A stretch of DNA of 64,000 nucleotides from Lampropedia cohaerens (GTDB lineage: Bacteria; Pseudomonadota; Gammaproteobacteria; Burkholderiales; Burkholderiaceae_C). This document shows, piece after piece, positions 17,163 through 25,410 of the stretch (its first letter is position 1; each line of letters opens with the position of its first letter). The notes beneath the pieces were generated by a model. It had not been told where the DNA came from and ran no database searches. It worked only from the letters and a program-made list of their open reading frames with translations. Location: the NCBI RefSeq assembly GCF_001005215.1, contig NZ_LBNQ01000020.1, positions 85,077-149,076 of the forward strand, given 5' to 3'. Position numbers and translations under genes: made by a program.

Positions 17163-18608
17163 TCATGCCGTGTCGGCGCCTGCCTGCTGGGCAATGAGAT
17201 TCTTGACGGCCTGCACGTCAGCGGGCATCACCGTCACGCGCTTGGGCAGGCTCTCGATGCCGTCAAACCGAGCAGGGCGTGCGGGCTCGTGGCCCAGCGC
17301 CTCGACCAGCGTGGCGCTGAACTTCACAGGCAGCGCCGTCTCGAGCACGATCATTGGCACTGCGGCGGCATCGCCACTGCGGTGCGCGCGTGCGACCTTG
17401 ACGCCATCGGCGGTGTGTGGATCGATCTCTTGCCCATGCTGCTGCCAGACATCGCGGATGGTGGCAAGCCGGTCGGCATGGGTGCTGGCGCCGCTGGTAA
17501 ATCCGAAGCGGCTTCTACATTGCTGAAAGCGCGCATCGCCGCTCAGGTCGAAATAGCCCTGAGTCGGCAGCGTTTGCGCAAACAGCGTGCGCAGTGCATT
17601 CGCATCGCGATCCAGCAGGTCAAAGACGAAGCGCTCGAAGTTGCTGGCCTTGGAAATGTCCATCGACGGGCTGGAGGTCTCCAGCGTATCGGCGGCGCTG
17701 CGCGGGCGGTAGATGCCCGTGCGGAAGAACTCGTCGAGCACATCGTTTTCGTTGGTGGCCACGACCAGCTCCGCAATCGGCAGGCCCATCTGGCGCGCGA
17801 CATGGCCGGCGCAGACATTGCCGAAGTTGCCGCTTGGCACCGTGAACGACACGCGCTGCGCGTCGCTGTCCGTGACCTGGAAGTAGCCGGCAAAGTAGTA
17901 CACCACCTGCGCCAGCAGTCGCGCCCAGTTGATGGAGTTGACCGTGCCGATGTGAAACTGCTGCTTGAACGCCAGGTCGTTGCTCACGGCCTTGACGATG
18001 TCCTGGCAGTCGTCGAAGACTCCTTCGATGGCGATGTTGTGGATGTTGGGGTCCTGCAGGCTGAACATCTGGGCCTGCTGGAACGGGCTCATGCGCCCGT
18101 GCGGGCTGAGCATGAATACGCGCACGCCGCGCTTGCCGCGCATGGCGTATTCGGCGGCACTGCCGGTGTCGCCCGATGTGGCGCCCAGGATGTTGAGCAC
18201 GCTGCCGCGGCGCGCCAGTTCGTACTCGAACAGGTTGCCCAGCAGCTGCATGGCCATGTCCTTGAAGGCCAGCGTCGGGCCGTTGGACAGGCCCTGCAGC
18301 CACAGGCCCGGTTCAAGCTGGCGCACCGGCGTAATGGCTTGCGTGCCGAATACGGCCTTGGTGTAGGTCTTCTCGCAGATCGCGCGCAGGTCTGTCGCGG
18401 GAATGTCATCGATGTAGAGCGAGAGCAGGGCGTGCGCCAGCGCGGCGTAGCCCTGCTCGCGGTAGATGCGCCGCAGTTGGGGCAGTTGGGTCTTTATCTG
18501 CGGATAGTGTTCCGGCAGGTACAGCCCGCCGTCGGGCGCCAGCCCTTCGAGCAGGATGTCGCTGAAGCGTTTGGGGTCGGCATGGCCGCGGGTCGAGAGA
18601 TAGCGCAT
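17163..18608 (-). CDS. thrC: Threonine synthase
   Basis: 481 residues, starting MRYLSTRGHADPKRFSDILL. The PLP-binding lysine motif NGPTLAFKDMAMQLLG and the glycine-rich phosphate cradle (VPSGNFGNVCAG) are present, and GATSGDTGSAAEYA is the other fold-II landmark. It converts O-phosphohomoserine to threonine in the cytoplasm. It ends a minus-strand cluster alaA-hom-(membrane protein)-thrC, consistent with the threonine branch of the aspartate pathway, and lies 106 bases after the preceding gene. Confidence 0.95.
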   Translation of the reverse strand: MRYLSTRGHADPKRFSDILLEGLAPDGGLYLPEHYPQIKTQLPQLRRIYREQGYAALAHALLSLYIDDIPATDLRAICEKTYTKAVFGTQAITPVRQLEPGLWLQGLSNGPTLAFKDMAMQLLGNLFEYELARRGSVLNILGATSGDTGSAAEYAMRGKRGVRVFMLSPHGRMSPFQQAQMFSLQDPNIHNIAIEGVFDDCQDIVKAVSNDLAFKQQFHIGTVNSINWARLLAQVVYYFAGYFQVTDSDAQRVSFTVPSGNFGNVCAGHVARQMGLPIAELVVATNENDVLDEFFRTGIYRPRSAADTLETSSPSMDISKASNFERFVFDLLDRDANALRTLFAQTLPTQGYFDLSGDARFQQCRSRFGFTSGASTHADRLATIRDVWQQHGQEIDPHTADGVKVARAHRSGDAAAVPMIVLETALPVKFSATLVEALGHEPARPARFDGIESLPKRVTVMPADVQAVKNLIAQQAGADTA

Positions 18609-18714
18609 GGCAGGTAGGAGCGGGATAAAGTGCCGGCGAGGCCGATACCTTCACCGGTGCAGTCAATGAAAAGGGCTGTCTCCAACACGAATAATGGTGG
18701 CGCAACCTGACGGC

Positions 18715-19440
18715 TTAGCTGGTGAGGAAGATGATCAACATCATGATCCCCAGCGTTGCTGTGCACGCAATGCAGTAGGAGATAAACCGTTGACGGTAAA
18801 GCGGCTGGTGGCTTTGCGGGTCAATAAAAAAATGGGTGTAGACGGTATCACTGATGCGCAGTTCGGGGCGAAAAGTCCTGATGCCCCGGATGAAATGGCC
18901 GATCAGGGTCAGGCGATTCATGGTAAACCTGAAGTCGAGGGCACAGTTGACCGTGTGTGGCTGCGCAAGCGCACGGCCTGGCTGCGCCATATGGACCTTC
19001 AGTCGCGACGGCCTGCGGTAAACGGTCTGTATGTAGACGTCATAGGCACTGGCTGGCGCGGGCCGCAAATCGCTGTAGCGGATGGTCTCGACGTGTCCGT
19101 CGGCAAGGCGGCGATGCAACCCCAGTGCGTCGACCGCCACACTGACGCAGCGACGCTTGAACGCTTTGCGGGCCATTTTCACGACGGCATAGCTGATGCC
19201 AAAACACAGTGCCGAGAGCGTGACCATCAGCAGCACCATTCCTGCCGACAGGTCAGGCCTTTCCAGCGTCACCATCAGGATGCTGATGCCAGCGCCGACC
19301 GTACACAGCATTATCAGGCACCAGAAGCCCGTTTGCAGGACAAGCTGCAGCGGTCGCAGGCCCGAGGTCGCCTCCATGCAGGGAAAGGCGCTGATCTCTT
19401 CTTGCCCGGAGTGGCGTTGCGGCACTGGGTTGGCGGTCAT
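18715..19440 (-). CDS. Unknown membrane protein between hom and thrC
   Basis: 241 residues from the ATG at 19440, 14 bases after the hom stop, with AGAGG upstream. Two adjacent N-terminal hydrophobic helices (about residues 35-85: LQTGFWCLIMLCTVGAG and MVLLMVTLSALCFGISYAVV) precede a soluble basic domain of about 120 residues. That domain has a beta-rich pattern (VSVAVDALGLHRRLADGHVE) like a small PH/YdbT-type fold. A third hydrophobic helix closes the C-terminus (CIACTATLGIMMLIIFLTS). I do not recognise the family. The position inside a threonine-biosynthesis cluster suggests co-transcription but not a function. Confidence 0.75.
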   Translation of the reverse strand: MTANPVPQRHSGQEEISAFPCMEATSGLRPLQLVLQTGFWCLIMLCTVGAGISILMVTLERPDLSAGMVLLMVTLSALCFGISYAVVKMARKAFKRRCVSVAVDALGLHRRLADGHVETIRYSDLRPAPASAYDVYIQTVYRRPSRLKVHMAQPGRALAQPHTVNCALDFRFTMNRLTLIGHFIRGIRTFRPELRISDTVYTHFFIDPQSHQPLYRQRFISYCIACTATLGIMMLIIFLTS

Positions 19441-19454
19441 GCGGCCAGGCCTCT

Positions 19455-20801
19455 TCAGTCCAGCTCTTCCTTGCGGATGCGCACGATGCTGCCCAGCACG
19501 CTGGGCAGCTGCTGAATCTTCTCCAGTGCGGCGTTGAAGGTACCTTCGCGGGTTTCGTGCGTAAGGATGATCAGGTCGGTCTGGGGCTGGCTGGCCTGGC
19601 CTTCGCTGAAATCGGTGACTTCGTCGGCCTCGCGCTGCAGCAGTGCATCGACGCTGATGCCTGCATCGGCCAGCAGGCTGGTGATGGTGGCCAGCACGCC
19701 CGCCTGATCAGCGACCCGCGCGCGCAGGTAGTAGCTGGTGACGACGTCCTCCATCGGCAGCACAGGTGGCGGCGCCTCTGCGGGTTGACAATCGTGATGG
19801 TAGGCGAGCGCCGGCACCTGATGGCTGGCATCGGCGCCTTGCAGGCGGGCGATGTCGACCAGATCGGCAATCACTGCGCTGGCCGTGGGTTCGGCGCCAG
19901 CCCCCTGGCCGTAGTAGAGCGTGGTGCCGACGGCATCACCTTTGACGACGACCGCGTTCATGGCGCCTTCAACACTGGCGATCAGGCGTTTGGCCGGAAT
20001 CAGCGTGGGGTGCACGCGCAGTTCGACGCCGCGTTCGGTGCGCTTGGCAACGCCCAGCAGCTTGATGCGGTAGCCAAGCTGCTCGGCATAGCGGATGTCC
20101 GGGCGATGCAGCGCGGTGATGCCCTCGACGTAGGCCTTGTCAAACTGCACCGGTATGCCAAAGGCAATGGCGCTGAGCAGGGTGATCTTGTGCGCGGCGT
20201 CAATGCCCTCGATATCGAAGGTCGGGTCGGCCTCGGCATAGCCCAGCTGCTGCGCCTGCTTGAGCACGGCCTGGAAGTCCAGCCCCTTGTCGCGCATTTC
20301 CGAGAGGATGAAGTTGGTGGTGCCGTTGATGATGCCGGCCACCCACTGCACGCGGTTGGCCACCAGCCCTTCACGCAATGCCTTGACAATCGGGATGCCT
20401 CCGGCGACGGCGGCCTCGTAGGCGACGATGACGCCCTTGCGCGCGGCGGCCGCGAAGATCTCGGTGCCGTGCACGGCCAGCAGCGCCTTGTTGGCCGTGA
20501 CCACATGCTTGCCGCTCTCAATGGCCGCCAGCACCAGCTCCCGCGCAATCCCGTAGCCGCCGATGAGTTCGATGACCACGTCGATGTCCGGGCGTGCCAC
20601 CACGCTGCGGGCGTCCGAAACGACCTCAACGTCGTCGCCGACGATCTGGCGGGCTCGCTCGGCGTTCAGGTCCGCGACGACGGCAATGTCGATGCCGCGT
20701 CCGGCCCGGCGGCTGATTTCCTGCTGATTACGCTTGAGTACCTGAAATGTGCCGGCACCGACGGTGCCGATGCCGAGAAGGCCAATTCGGATGTTGGTCA
20801 T
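19455..20801 (-). CDS. hom: Homoserine dehydrogenase
   Basis: 448 residues. The N-terminal NAD(P)-binding domain has GLLGIGTVGAGTF. The catalytic domain contains AGIINGTTNFILSEM and GYAEADPTFDIEGIDAAHK, which hold the substrate-binding and catalytic residues of monofunctional Hom. A C-terminal ACT domain (YLRARVADQAGVLATITSLL) indicates allosteric feedback, normally by threonine. It reduces aspartate semialdehyde to homoserine. It lies 60 bases after alaA and 14 bases before the membrane-protein gene in the same orientation. Confidence 0.95.
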   Translation of the reverse strand: MTNIRIGLLGIGTVGAGTFQVLKRNQQEISRRAGRGIDIAVVADLNAERARQIVGDDVEVVSDARSVVARPDIDVVIELIGGYGIARELVLAAIESGKHVVTANKALLAVHGTEIFAAAARKGVIVAYEAAVAGGIPIVKALREGLVANRVQWVAGIINGTTNFILSEMRDKGLDFQAVLKQAQQLGYAEADPTFDIEGIDAAHKITLLSAIAFGIPVQFDKAYVEGITALHRPDIRYAEQLGYRIKLLGVAKRTERGVELRVHPTLIPAKRLIASVEGAMNAVVVKGDAVGTTLYYGQGAGAEPTASAVIADLVDIARLQGADASHQVPALAYHHDCQPAEAPPPVLPMEDVVTSYYLRARVADQAGVLATITSLLADAGISVDALLQREADEVTDFSEGQASQPQTDLIILTHETREGTFNAALEKIQQLPSVLGSIVRIRKEELD

Positions 20802-20861
20802 GGTCGAGAGAGGTCGGAAGAAAAGCGTTGAGGCAGGCCGGATGATCGCGTGTGCGGGGTC

Positions 20862-22160
20862 TCAGGCGTTGCCGGCTGCCTTGGTGGCAGGGCGTTTGAG
20901 CGGTTGCACATTGGCCGGTGTGGCCAGCGCCCGCGCGCGCTGGGTCCGTTCGCGCACCGTCTTGAGAAAGCGCGCAATGCGCTCGATGGCTTCGCGCAGA
21001 TCCGGCTCGTGCGGCAGAAAGACGATGCGGAAATGGTCGGGGTCCGGCCAGTTGAAGCCCGTGCCCTGCACCAGCATCACCCGCGTTTCCTTGAGCAGCT
21101 CGAGAAAGAACAAGCGGTCATCCTCGATCGGGTACATCTCGCGATCGAGCTTGGGAAACATGTACAGCGTCGCCTGAGGCTTGACGCAGCTCACGCCCGG
21201 GATGGCGGTGATCATCTCGTAGGCCAGATCGCGCTGGCGGCGCAGGCGCCCGCCCTCGCAGGTGAGCTCGTTGATGCTCTGATAACCGCCCAGCGCGGTC
21301 TGGATGGCCCACTGGCCCGGCACATTCGAGCACAGCTTCATGTTGGCCAGCATATCCAGCCCCTCGATGTAGTCGCGCGCGTTGGCCTTGTCGCCGGAGA
21401 CGATCATCCAGCCGGCGCGATAGCCGCAGGAGCGGTAGCTCTTGGACAGGGAGTTGAAGGTCAGCGTCAGCACATCGGTAGACAGACTCGCCAGCGCGAT
21501 GTGGGTGTTGCCGTCGTAGAGCACCTTGTCGTAGACCTCGTCGGCCAGCAACACTAGGTTGTGCTCGCGGGCCAGCTCGACGATGGCCACCAGGGTTTCC
21601 AGCGGATAGATCACGCCAGTGGGATTGTTGGGGTTGATGACGACGATGCCCTTGGTACGCGGCGTGATCTTGGCGCGGATGTCCTCCAGGTCAGGGGCCC
21701 AGTTGTTGCTTTCGTCGCAGCGGTAATGCACGGGCGTGCCGCCAGAGAGGTTGGTCACTGCCGTCCACAACGGGTAGTCCGGCGCGGGCAGCAGCAGTTC
21801 ATCGCCATCGTCAAGCAGGGCGTTGGTGGCCATGGCGATCAGCTCACTGGCACCGTTGCCCAGATAGATGTCATCAAGCGTGACGCCGACAATCCCCTGG
21901 CGCTGCGTCTCGTGCATCACCGCCTTGCGGGCAGCGAAGATGCCCTTGCTGTCGGAGTAGCCGGCCGAGGCGGGCAGGTTGCGGATCATGTCCTGCTGCA
22001 CTTCCTCTGGCGCATCGAAGCCGAATGCCGCCAGATTGCCGATGTTGAGCTTGATGATCTTCTGGCCTTCCTCCTCCATGCGACGCGCCTGCTCGACGAT
22101 CGGACCGCGAATGTCGTAGAGAACGTGCGCCAGCTTGGCGGACTTGTGGATGGGCTTCAT
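20862..22160 (-). CDS. alaA: Alanine transaminase (AlaA-like) aminotransferase
   Basis: 432 residues from the ATG at 22160 (MKPIHKSAKLAHVLYDIRGP). It is a class I fold aminotransferase with the PLP lysine in FNSLSKSYRSCGYRAGWM and the conserved INPNNPTGV. Similarity to E. coli AlaA includes the opening IHKSxKLxxVxYDIRGP. It exchanges the amino group between glutamate and pyruvate. The last 25 residues are an Ala/Pro/Arg-rich tail that AlaA lacks. It heads the alaA-hom-thrC block, which is common in betaproteobacteria, and is divergent from the Xcc1710-like gene across a 136-base promoter region. Confidence 0.88.
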   Translation of the reverse strand: MKPIHKSAKLAHVLYDIRGPIVEQARRMEEEGQKIIKLNIGNLAAFGFDAPEEVQQDMIRNLPASAGYSDSKGIFAARKAVMHETQRQGIVGVTLDDIYLGNGASELIAMATNALLDDGDELLLPAPDYPLWTAVTNLSGGTPVHYRCDESNNWAPDLEDIRAKITPRTKGIVVINPNNPTGVIYPLETLVAIVELAREHNLVLLADEVYDKVLYDGNTHIALASLSTDVLTLTFNSLSKSYRSCGYRAGWMIVSGDKANARDYIEGLDMLANMKLCSNVPGQWAIQTALGGYQSINELTCEGGRLRRQRDLAYEMITAIPGVSCVKPQATLYMFPKLDREMYPIEDDRLFFLELLKETRVMLVQGTGFNWPDPDHFRIVFLPHEPDLREAIERIARFLKTVRERTQRARALATPANVQPLKRPATKAAGNA

Positions 22161-22296
22161 GGCAAACCTCGGGCTGAAAAGTGCAATGGGCAAAAGGCAA
22201 TTTGTAGCTGCACCCGCAGGCAAATCGCAAAACCTATAATTTGACCACAGTTGCCGGCGACTTCCCAATCAGCCGGCCGCCAATGCAGGCCGCGCC

Positions 22297-22674
22297 ATGA
22301 AACTTCAAGCTGATACTCCGCAACCGACCTCCATCATCGCCTACGGCGAGGGCTGGTTGCAACTGCCCGAGCATCGCTACGAGCAGAGCGTGCTGCTGAC
22401 CAGTGACGGGGAGCACCACGTCTGGGCTTGCAGCAGCTTCGAGGCGCTGACGCAGCAGCAGATGGCGGATCTGGCGGTGGTGGCCCGCTCTGCGCAGGTC
22501 GTGCTGCTGGGCAGCGGCAAGCGCACGCGGTTTCCGCCGGCAGCGTGGCTACGCCCCTTCATGGCGATGCAGGTCGGTCTGGAGTCCATGGACACCGCCG
22601 CCGCCTGCCGCACCTTCAACGTGCTCGCAGGAGAAGGGCGCAAGGTGGTAGCAGCACTGATCGTCGAGCGCTGA
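22297..22674 (+). CDS. Mth938/Xcc1710-like domain protein (DUF498)
   Basis: 125 residues. The C-terminal half shows the family pattern VVLLGSGKRTRFPPAAWLRP followed by GLESMDTAAACRTFNVLAGE, where MDT..AC.T.N is diagnostic of the DUF498 fold. Human NDUFAF3 belongs to the same superfamily; the bacterial function is unknown. A TATAAT hexamer at 22235-22240 lies 57 bases upstream and may be its promoter. Confidence 0.85.
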   Translation: MKLQADTPQPTSIIAYGEGWLQLPEHRYEQSVLLTSDGEHHVWACSSFEALTQQQMADLAVVARSAQVVLLGSGKRTRFPPAAWLRPFMAMQVGLESMDTAAACRTFNVLAGEGRKVVAALIVER

Positions 22675-23191
22675 GAATCTATTCACCACGGCCCGCGCAC
22701 GCGCCGTGTTGGCGTGCCAGGCGAGGGAGATGCAGGCGCATGCCGCAGGTGCTGCGCAGCGCACGAAAACAACCGGAACAGGTCGAGAGATGGAGCGCCA
22801 CCGCGCTTGCGCCATCGCACACTGGCTGGCTCAAAGCCGACGCCGTGATTGGAAAATGCGAATCAAGTATAATCGGCAATTGCGCCGGGCCTGCAACTAG
22901 CAATACCGCCCGCTCAACGCCGAAAGCGCTGCATGGTCTAGAGGCCGGTTTTATCCGGGAATATGCAATATGTATTGCGCAACAGGGCAGAAGGTGTTGA
23001 CTGGCGGCGCAGTGTGTAGCGACTGCTGCAGCGAGAGATCAGAAAGCCTGTGCCAATGGGCGCTTCTCGCCTATCCTGGTGAGGCAGTGCGCATCTTTGA
23101 GCGCCGGTTTCGCGTTGTCAAGCGTTTTTTGAACTTTCGCGCCAGGTTCGACATTTTTCAACGACACATTAGATTGAGAGACCCTGAAAAC
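22675..23191 (+). other. 517-bp non-coding stretch with promoter-like site upstream of bcp
   Basis: No coding sequence is convincing. TATAAT at 22868-22873 is the best -10 candidate; the nearest -35-like hexamer, TTGGAA (22849-22854), is only 13 bases away. Transcription from it would give a leader of over 300 bases before bcp. A short hairpin GCGAGA/TCTCGC sits near 23034-23071. The region could host a small RNA or a long 5' untranslated leader. Confidence 0.35.
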
Positions 23192-23680
23192 ATGGCGATC
23201 GTTGTCAACAAACCACTGCCCGAGTTTGAAGCCTGCGCAACCGGCGGAGTCACTGTCACCAACACTTCTCACCTCGGCCAGATCCTTGTTCTTTATTTCT
23301 ACCCGAAGGACAACACGCCCGGTTGCACGACCGAAGCGATGCAGTTTCGAGACAAGTACGACAAGTTTGTCAAGCTCGGCGCGGTGGTATTTGGAGTGTC
23401 GCGCGACAACATGAAGTCGCACGAGGCCTTCAAGGAGAAGCTGGATCTGCCGTTCGAGCTCATTGCCGATACCGAGGAGAAGATGTGCCACATGTTCGGT
23501 GTCGTGAAGAACAAGATCATGTACGGCAAGAAGGTCAAGGGCATCGAGCGCAGCACCTTCCTTGTTGCGCCGGACGGCACGCTGGCGCAGGAATGGCGTG
23601 GCCTGAAGGTGCCCGGGCATGTGGATGAAGTGCTCAAGGCGGTCAAGGCCCTCAAGAATGCGGAGAAGCAGGTCGCCTGA
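23192..23680 (+). CDS. bcp: Thioredoxin-dependent peroxiredoxin Bcp (PrxQ)
   Basis: 162 residues from the ATG at 23192; the frame is open further upstream but without family sequence. The peroxidatic cysteine lies in FYPKDNTPGCTTEAMQF, the PrxQ signature, with the supporting Arg in FGVSRDNMKSHEAF. The usual resolving Cys five residues after the peroxidatic one is Ala here (C-TTEA), so this is a 1-Cys-like or atypical member. It reduces hydroperoxides in the cytoplasm. A bidirectional terminator separates it from fumC. Confidence 0.93.
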   Translation: MAIVVNKPLPEFEACATGGVTVTNTSHLGQILVLYFYPKDNTPGCTTEAMQFRDKYDKFVKLGAVVFGVSRDNMKSHEAFKEKLDLPFELIADTEEKMCHMFGVVKNKIMYGKKVKGIERSTFLVAPDGTLAQEWRGLKVPGHVDEVLKAVKALKNAEKQVA

Positions 23681-23733
23681 GCGCTGTTGCAGAGTCAGCC
23701 GGCGCCGATCGCAAATTGGGCGCAGGCACACAC

Positions 23734-23762
23734 AAAAAGGAGCACATCACGTGCTCCTTTTT
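23734..23762. terminator. Bidirectional intrinsic terminator between bcp and fumC
   Basis: AAAAAGGAGCAC and GTGCTCCTTTTT form a 12-bp stem around ATCAC. The A-run and T-run give a U-tract on either strand, so it serves both converging genes. Confidence 0.88.
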
Positions 23763-23817
23763 GTCGTCTGGCGCATGGTGTGCAGCCATGCAAGCCATGC
23801 TTGCATGTGCGTCGCGC

Positions 23818-25206
23818 TCAACGTCCGATCATCTTCTCCGGCACCACCCACTGGTCGAACTGCTCGGCGGTCAGGTAACCGGAGGCGATAGCCGCCTCGC
23901 GCAGTGTCGTGCCTTCCTTGTGGGCCTTCTTGGCGATGAAGGCGGCCTTGTCATAGCCGATGTGCGGATTGAGCGCCGTCACCAGCATCAGCGAGTTGCT
24001 GACCAGTTCCCGGATACGCTCGCGGTTGGGCGCAATGCCCACTGCGCAGTTGTTGTTGAAGCTGAGCATGCCGTCGGCCAGCAGGCGCACGCTCTGCAGG
24101 AAATTGTGTGCCACCAGGGGGCGGAACACGTTCAGCTCGAAGTTGCCGGACATGCCGCCGATGTTGATGGCCACGTCATTGCCCATCACCTGCGCGGCCA
24201 GCATGGTCAGGGCCTCACTTTGCGTGGGGTTGACCTTGCCAGGCATGATCGATGAGCCGGGCTCGTTTTCAGGGATGCTGATTTCGCCAATGCCGCTGCG
24301 CGGGCCGCTGGCGAGCCAGCGGACATCGTTGGCGATCTTGTTGAGACTGGCCGCCAGCGTCTTGAGCGCGCCATGGGCATGCACCAGCGCGTCTTGCGAT
24401 GCCAGCGCCTCGAACTTGTTGGGAGCTGTCACGAAGGGCAGGCCGGTGATATTTGCCAGCTCCTCGGCAACGGCTTGCGCGTAACCCTTGGGCGCATTCA
24501 GGCCGGTACCGACGGCAGTTCCGCCCAGCGCCAGCTCGCACAGGTGGGGCTGGGCATCCTGCACGTGCTTCTTGCCATGCTCAAGCTGCGCAACCCAGCC
24601 GGAGATTTCCTGGCCCAGCGTCAGCGGCGTGGCGTCTTGCAAATGGGTGCGGCCGATCTTGACGATGTCATCGAACGCCTCGGACTTCTGCGCCAGCGTC
24701 TGTCTGAGCGTGTCGATCGCCGGCAACAACCGGTTGGTCAGCGCATCGACCGCAGCGACATGCGCAGCGGTAGGAAACACATCGTTGGACGACTGGCTCT
24801 TGTTCACATCGTCGTTGGGGTGCACCAGGCGGCCTTCGCCGCGCACGCCACCCAGCAACTCGCTGGCGCGATTAGCAATGACCTCGTTGAGGTTCATATT
24901 GGTCTGCGTGCCCGAGCCGGTCTGCCAGACTACCAGCGGGAACTCGTCATCATGCTTGCCGTCGATGACTTCCTGCGCGGCAGCGATAATGGCCTGCGCC
25001 TTTTGCTCGTCCAGCAGCCCCAGCGCGTGGTTGACCGTTGCAGAGGCGCGCTTGACCTGCGCCAACGCGCGGATGATCTCGCGCGGCTGCCTCTCGCCGG
25101 AGATGTTGAAGTTCTGCAGCGAACGCTGCGTTTGCGCGCCCCAGAGTTTGTCAGCTGGAACTTCGATGGGGCCGAAAGTGTCCTTTTCCGTGCGGGTTTG
25201 AGTCAT
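23818..25206 (-). CDS. fumC: Fumarate hydratase, class II
   Basis: 462 residues from the ATG at 25206 ([20 protein letters not shown]). The superfamily signature [13 protein letters not shown] is intact, as are [19 protein letters not shown] and [16 protein letters not shown], the substrate-binding segments. This oxygen-stable, iron-free enzyme interconverts fumarate and malate in the TCA cycle. Class II fumarases are often raised under iron limitation in proteobacteria, which fits the Fur-box-like site about 92 bases upstream. Confidence 0.96.
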   Translation of the reverse strand: MTQTRTEKDTFGPIEVPADKLWGAQTQRSLQNFNISGERQPREIIRALAQVKRASATVNHALGLLDEQKAQAIIAAAQEVIDGKHDDEFPLVVWQTGSGTQTNMNLNEVIANRASELLGGVRGEGRLVHPNDDVNKSQSSNDVFPTAAHVAAVDALTNRLLPAIDTLRQTLAQKSEAFDDIVKIGRTHLQDATPLTLGQEISGWVAQLEHGKKHVQDAQPHLCELALGGTAVGTGLNAPKGYAQAVAEELANITGLPFVTAPNKFEALASQDALVHAHGALKTLAASLNKIANDVRWLASGPRSGIGEISIPENEPGSSIMPGKVNPTQSEALTMLAAQVMGNDVAINIGGMSGNFELNVFRPLVAHNFLQSVRLLADGMLSFNNNCAVGIAPNRERIRELVSNSLMLVTALNPHIGYDKAAFIAKKAHKEGTTLREAAIASGYLTAEQFDQWVVPEKMIGR

Positions 25207-25297
25207 GGCAATGCTGTAAGAAGTGAAACTAAAAAACGCAGCCAGCATGCTGCAACCATCAGGCGGCGCAGCAGCATTCGCGCGTAAGTGAGACGCT

Positions 25298-25318
25298 GAA
25301 AATAATTCCCATTCATTC
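25298..25318. promoter_or_regulatory. Candidate Fur box between fumC and phosphomannomutase gene
   Basis: GAAAATAATTCCCATTCAT at 25298-25316 matches 11 of 19 positions of the classical Fur consensus and has the typical ATAATTCCCATT core. It lies in the 204-base divergent region, about 92 bases from the fumC start. Confidence 0.45.
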
Positions 25319-25410
25319 TAGTCGGTATCCATCATCGGGTGATGGCGCGCGTCAACGCATGTGGCGCACACGCATACAATCGCCGCGACGGCAACAACTC
25401 AGGAGTTTGC

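Noticed and set aside
17121..18617. 498-codon plus-strand open frame over thrC
   Set aside because: Shadow of threonine synthase; no recognisable domain.
22868..23190. 6S RNA gene
   Set aside because: I could not find the long rod with a central bubble that 6S RNA requires; only a promoter-like hexamer and short stems are present.
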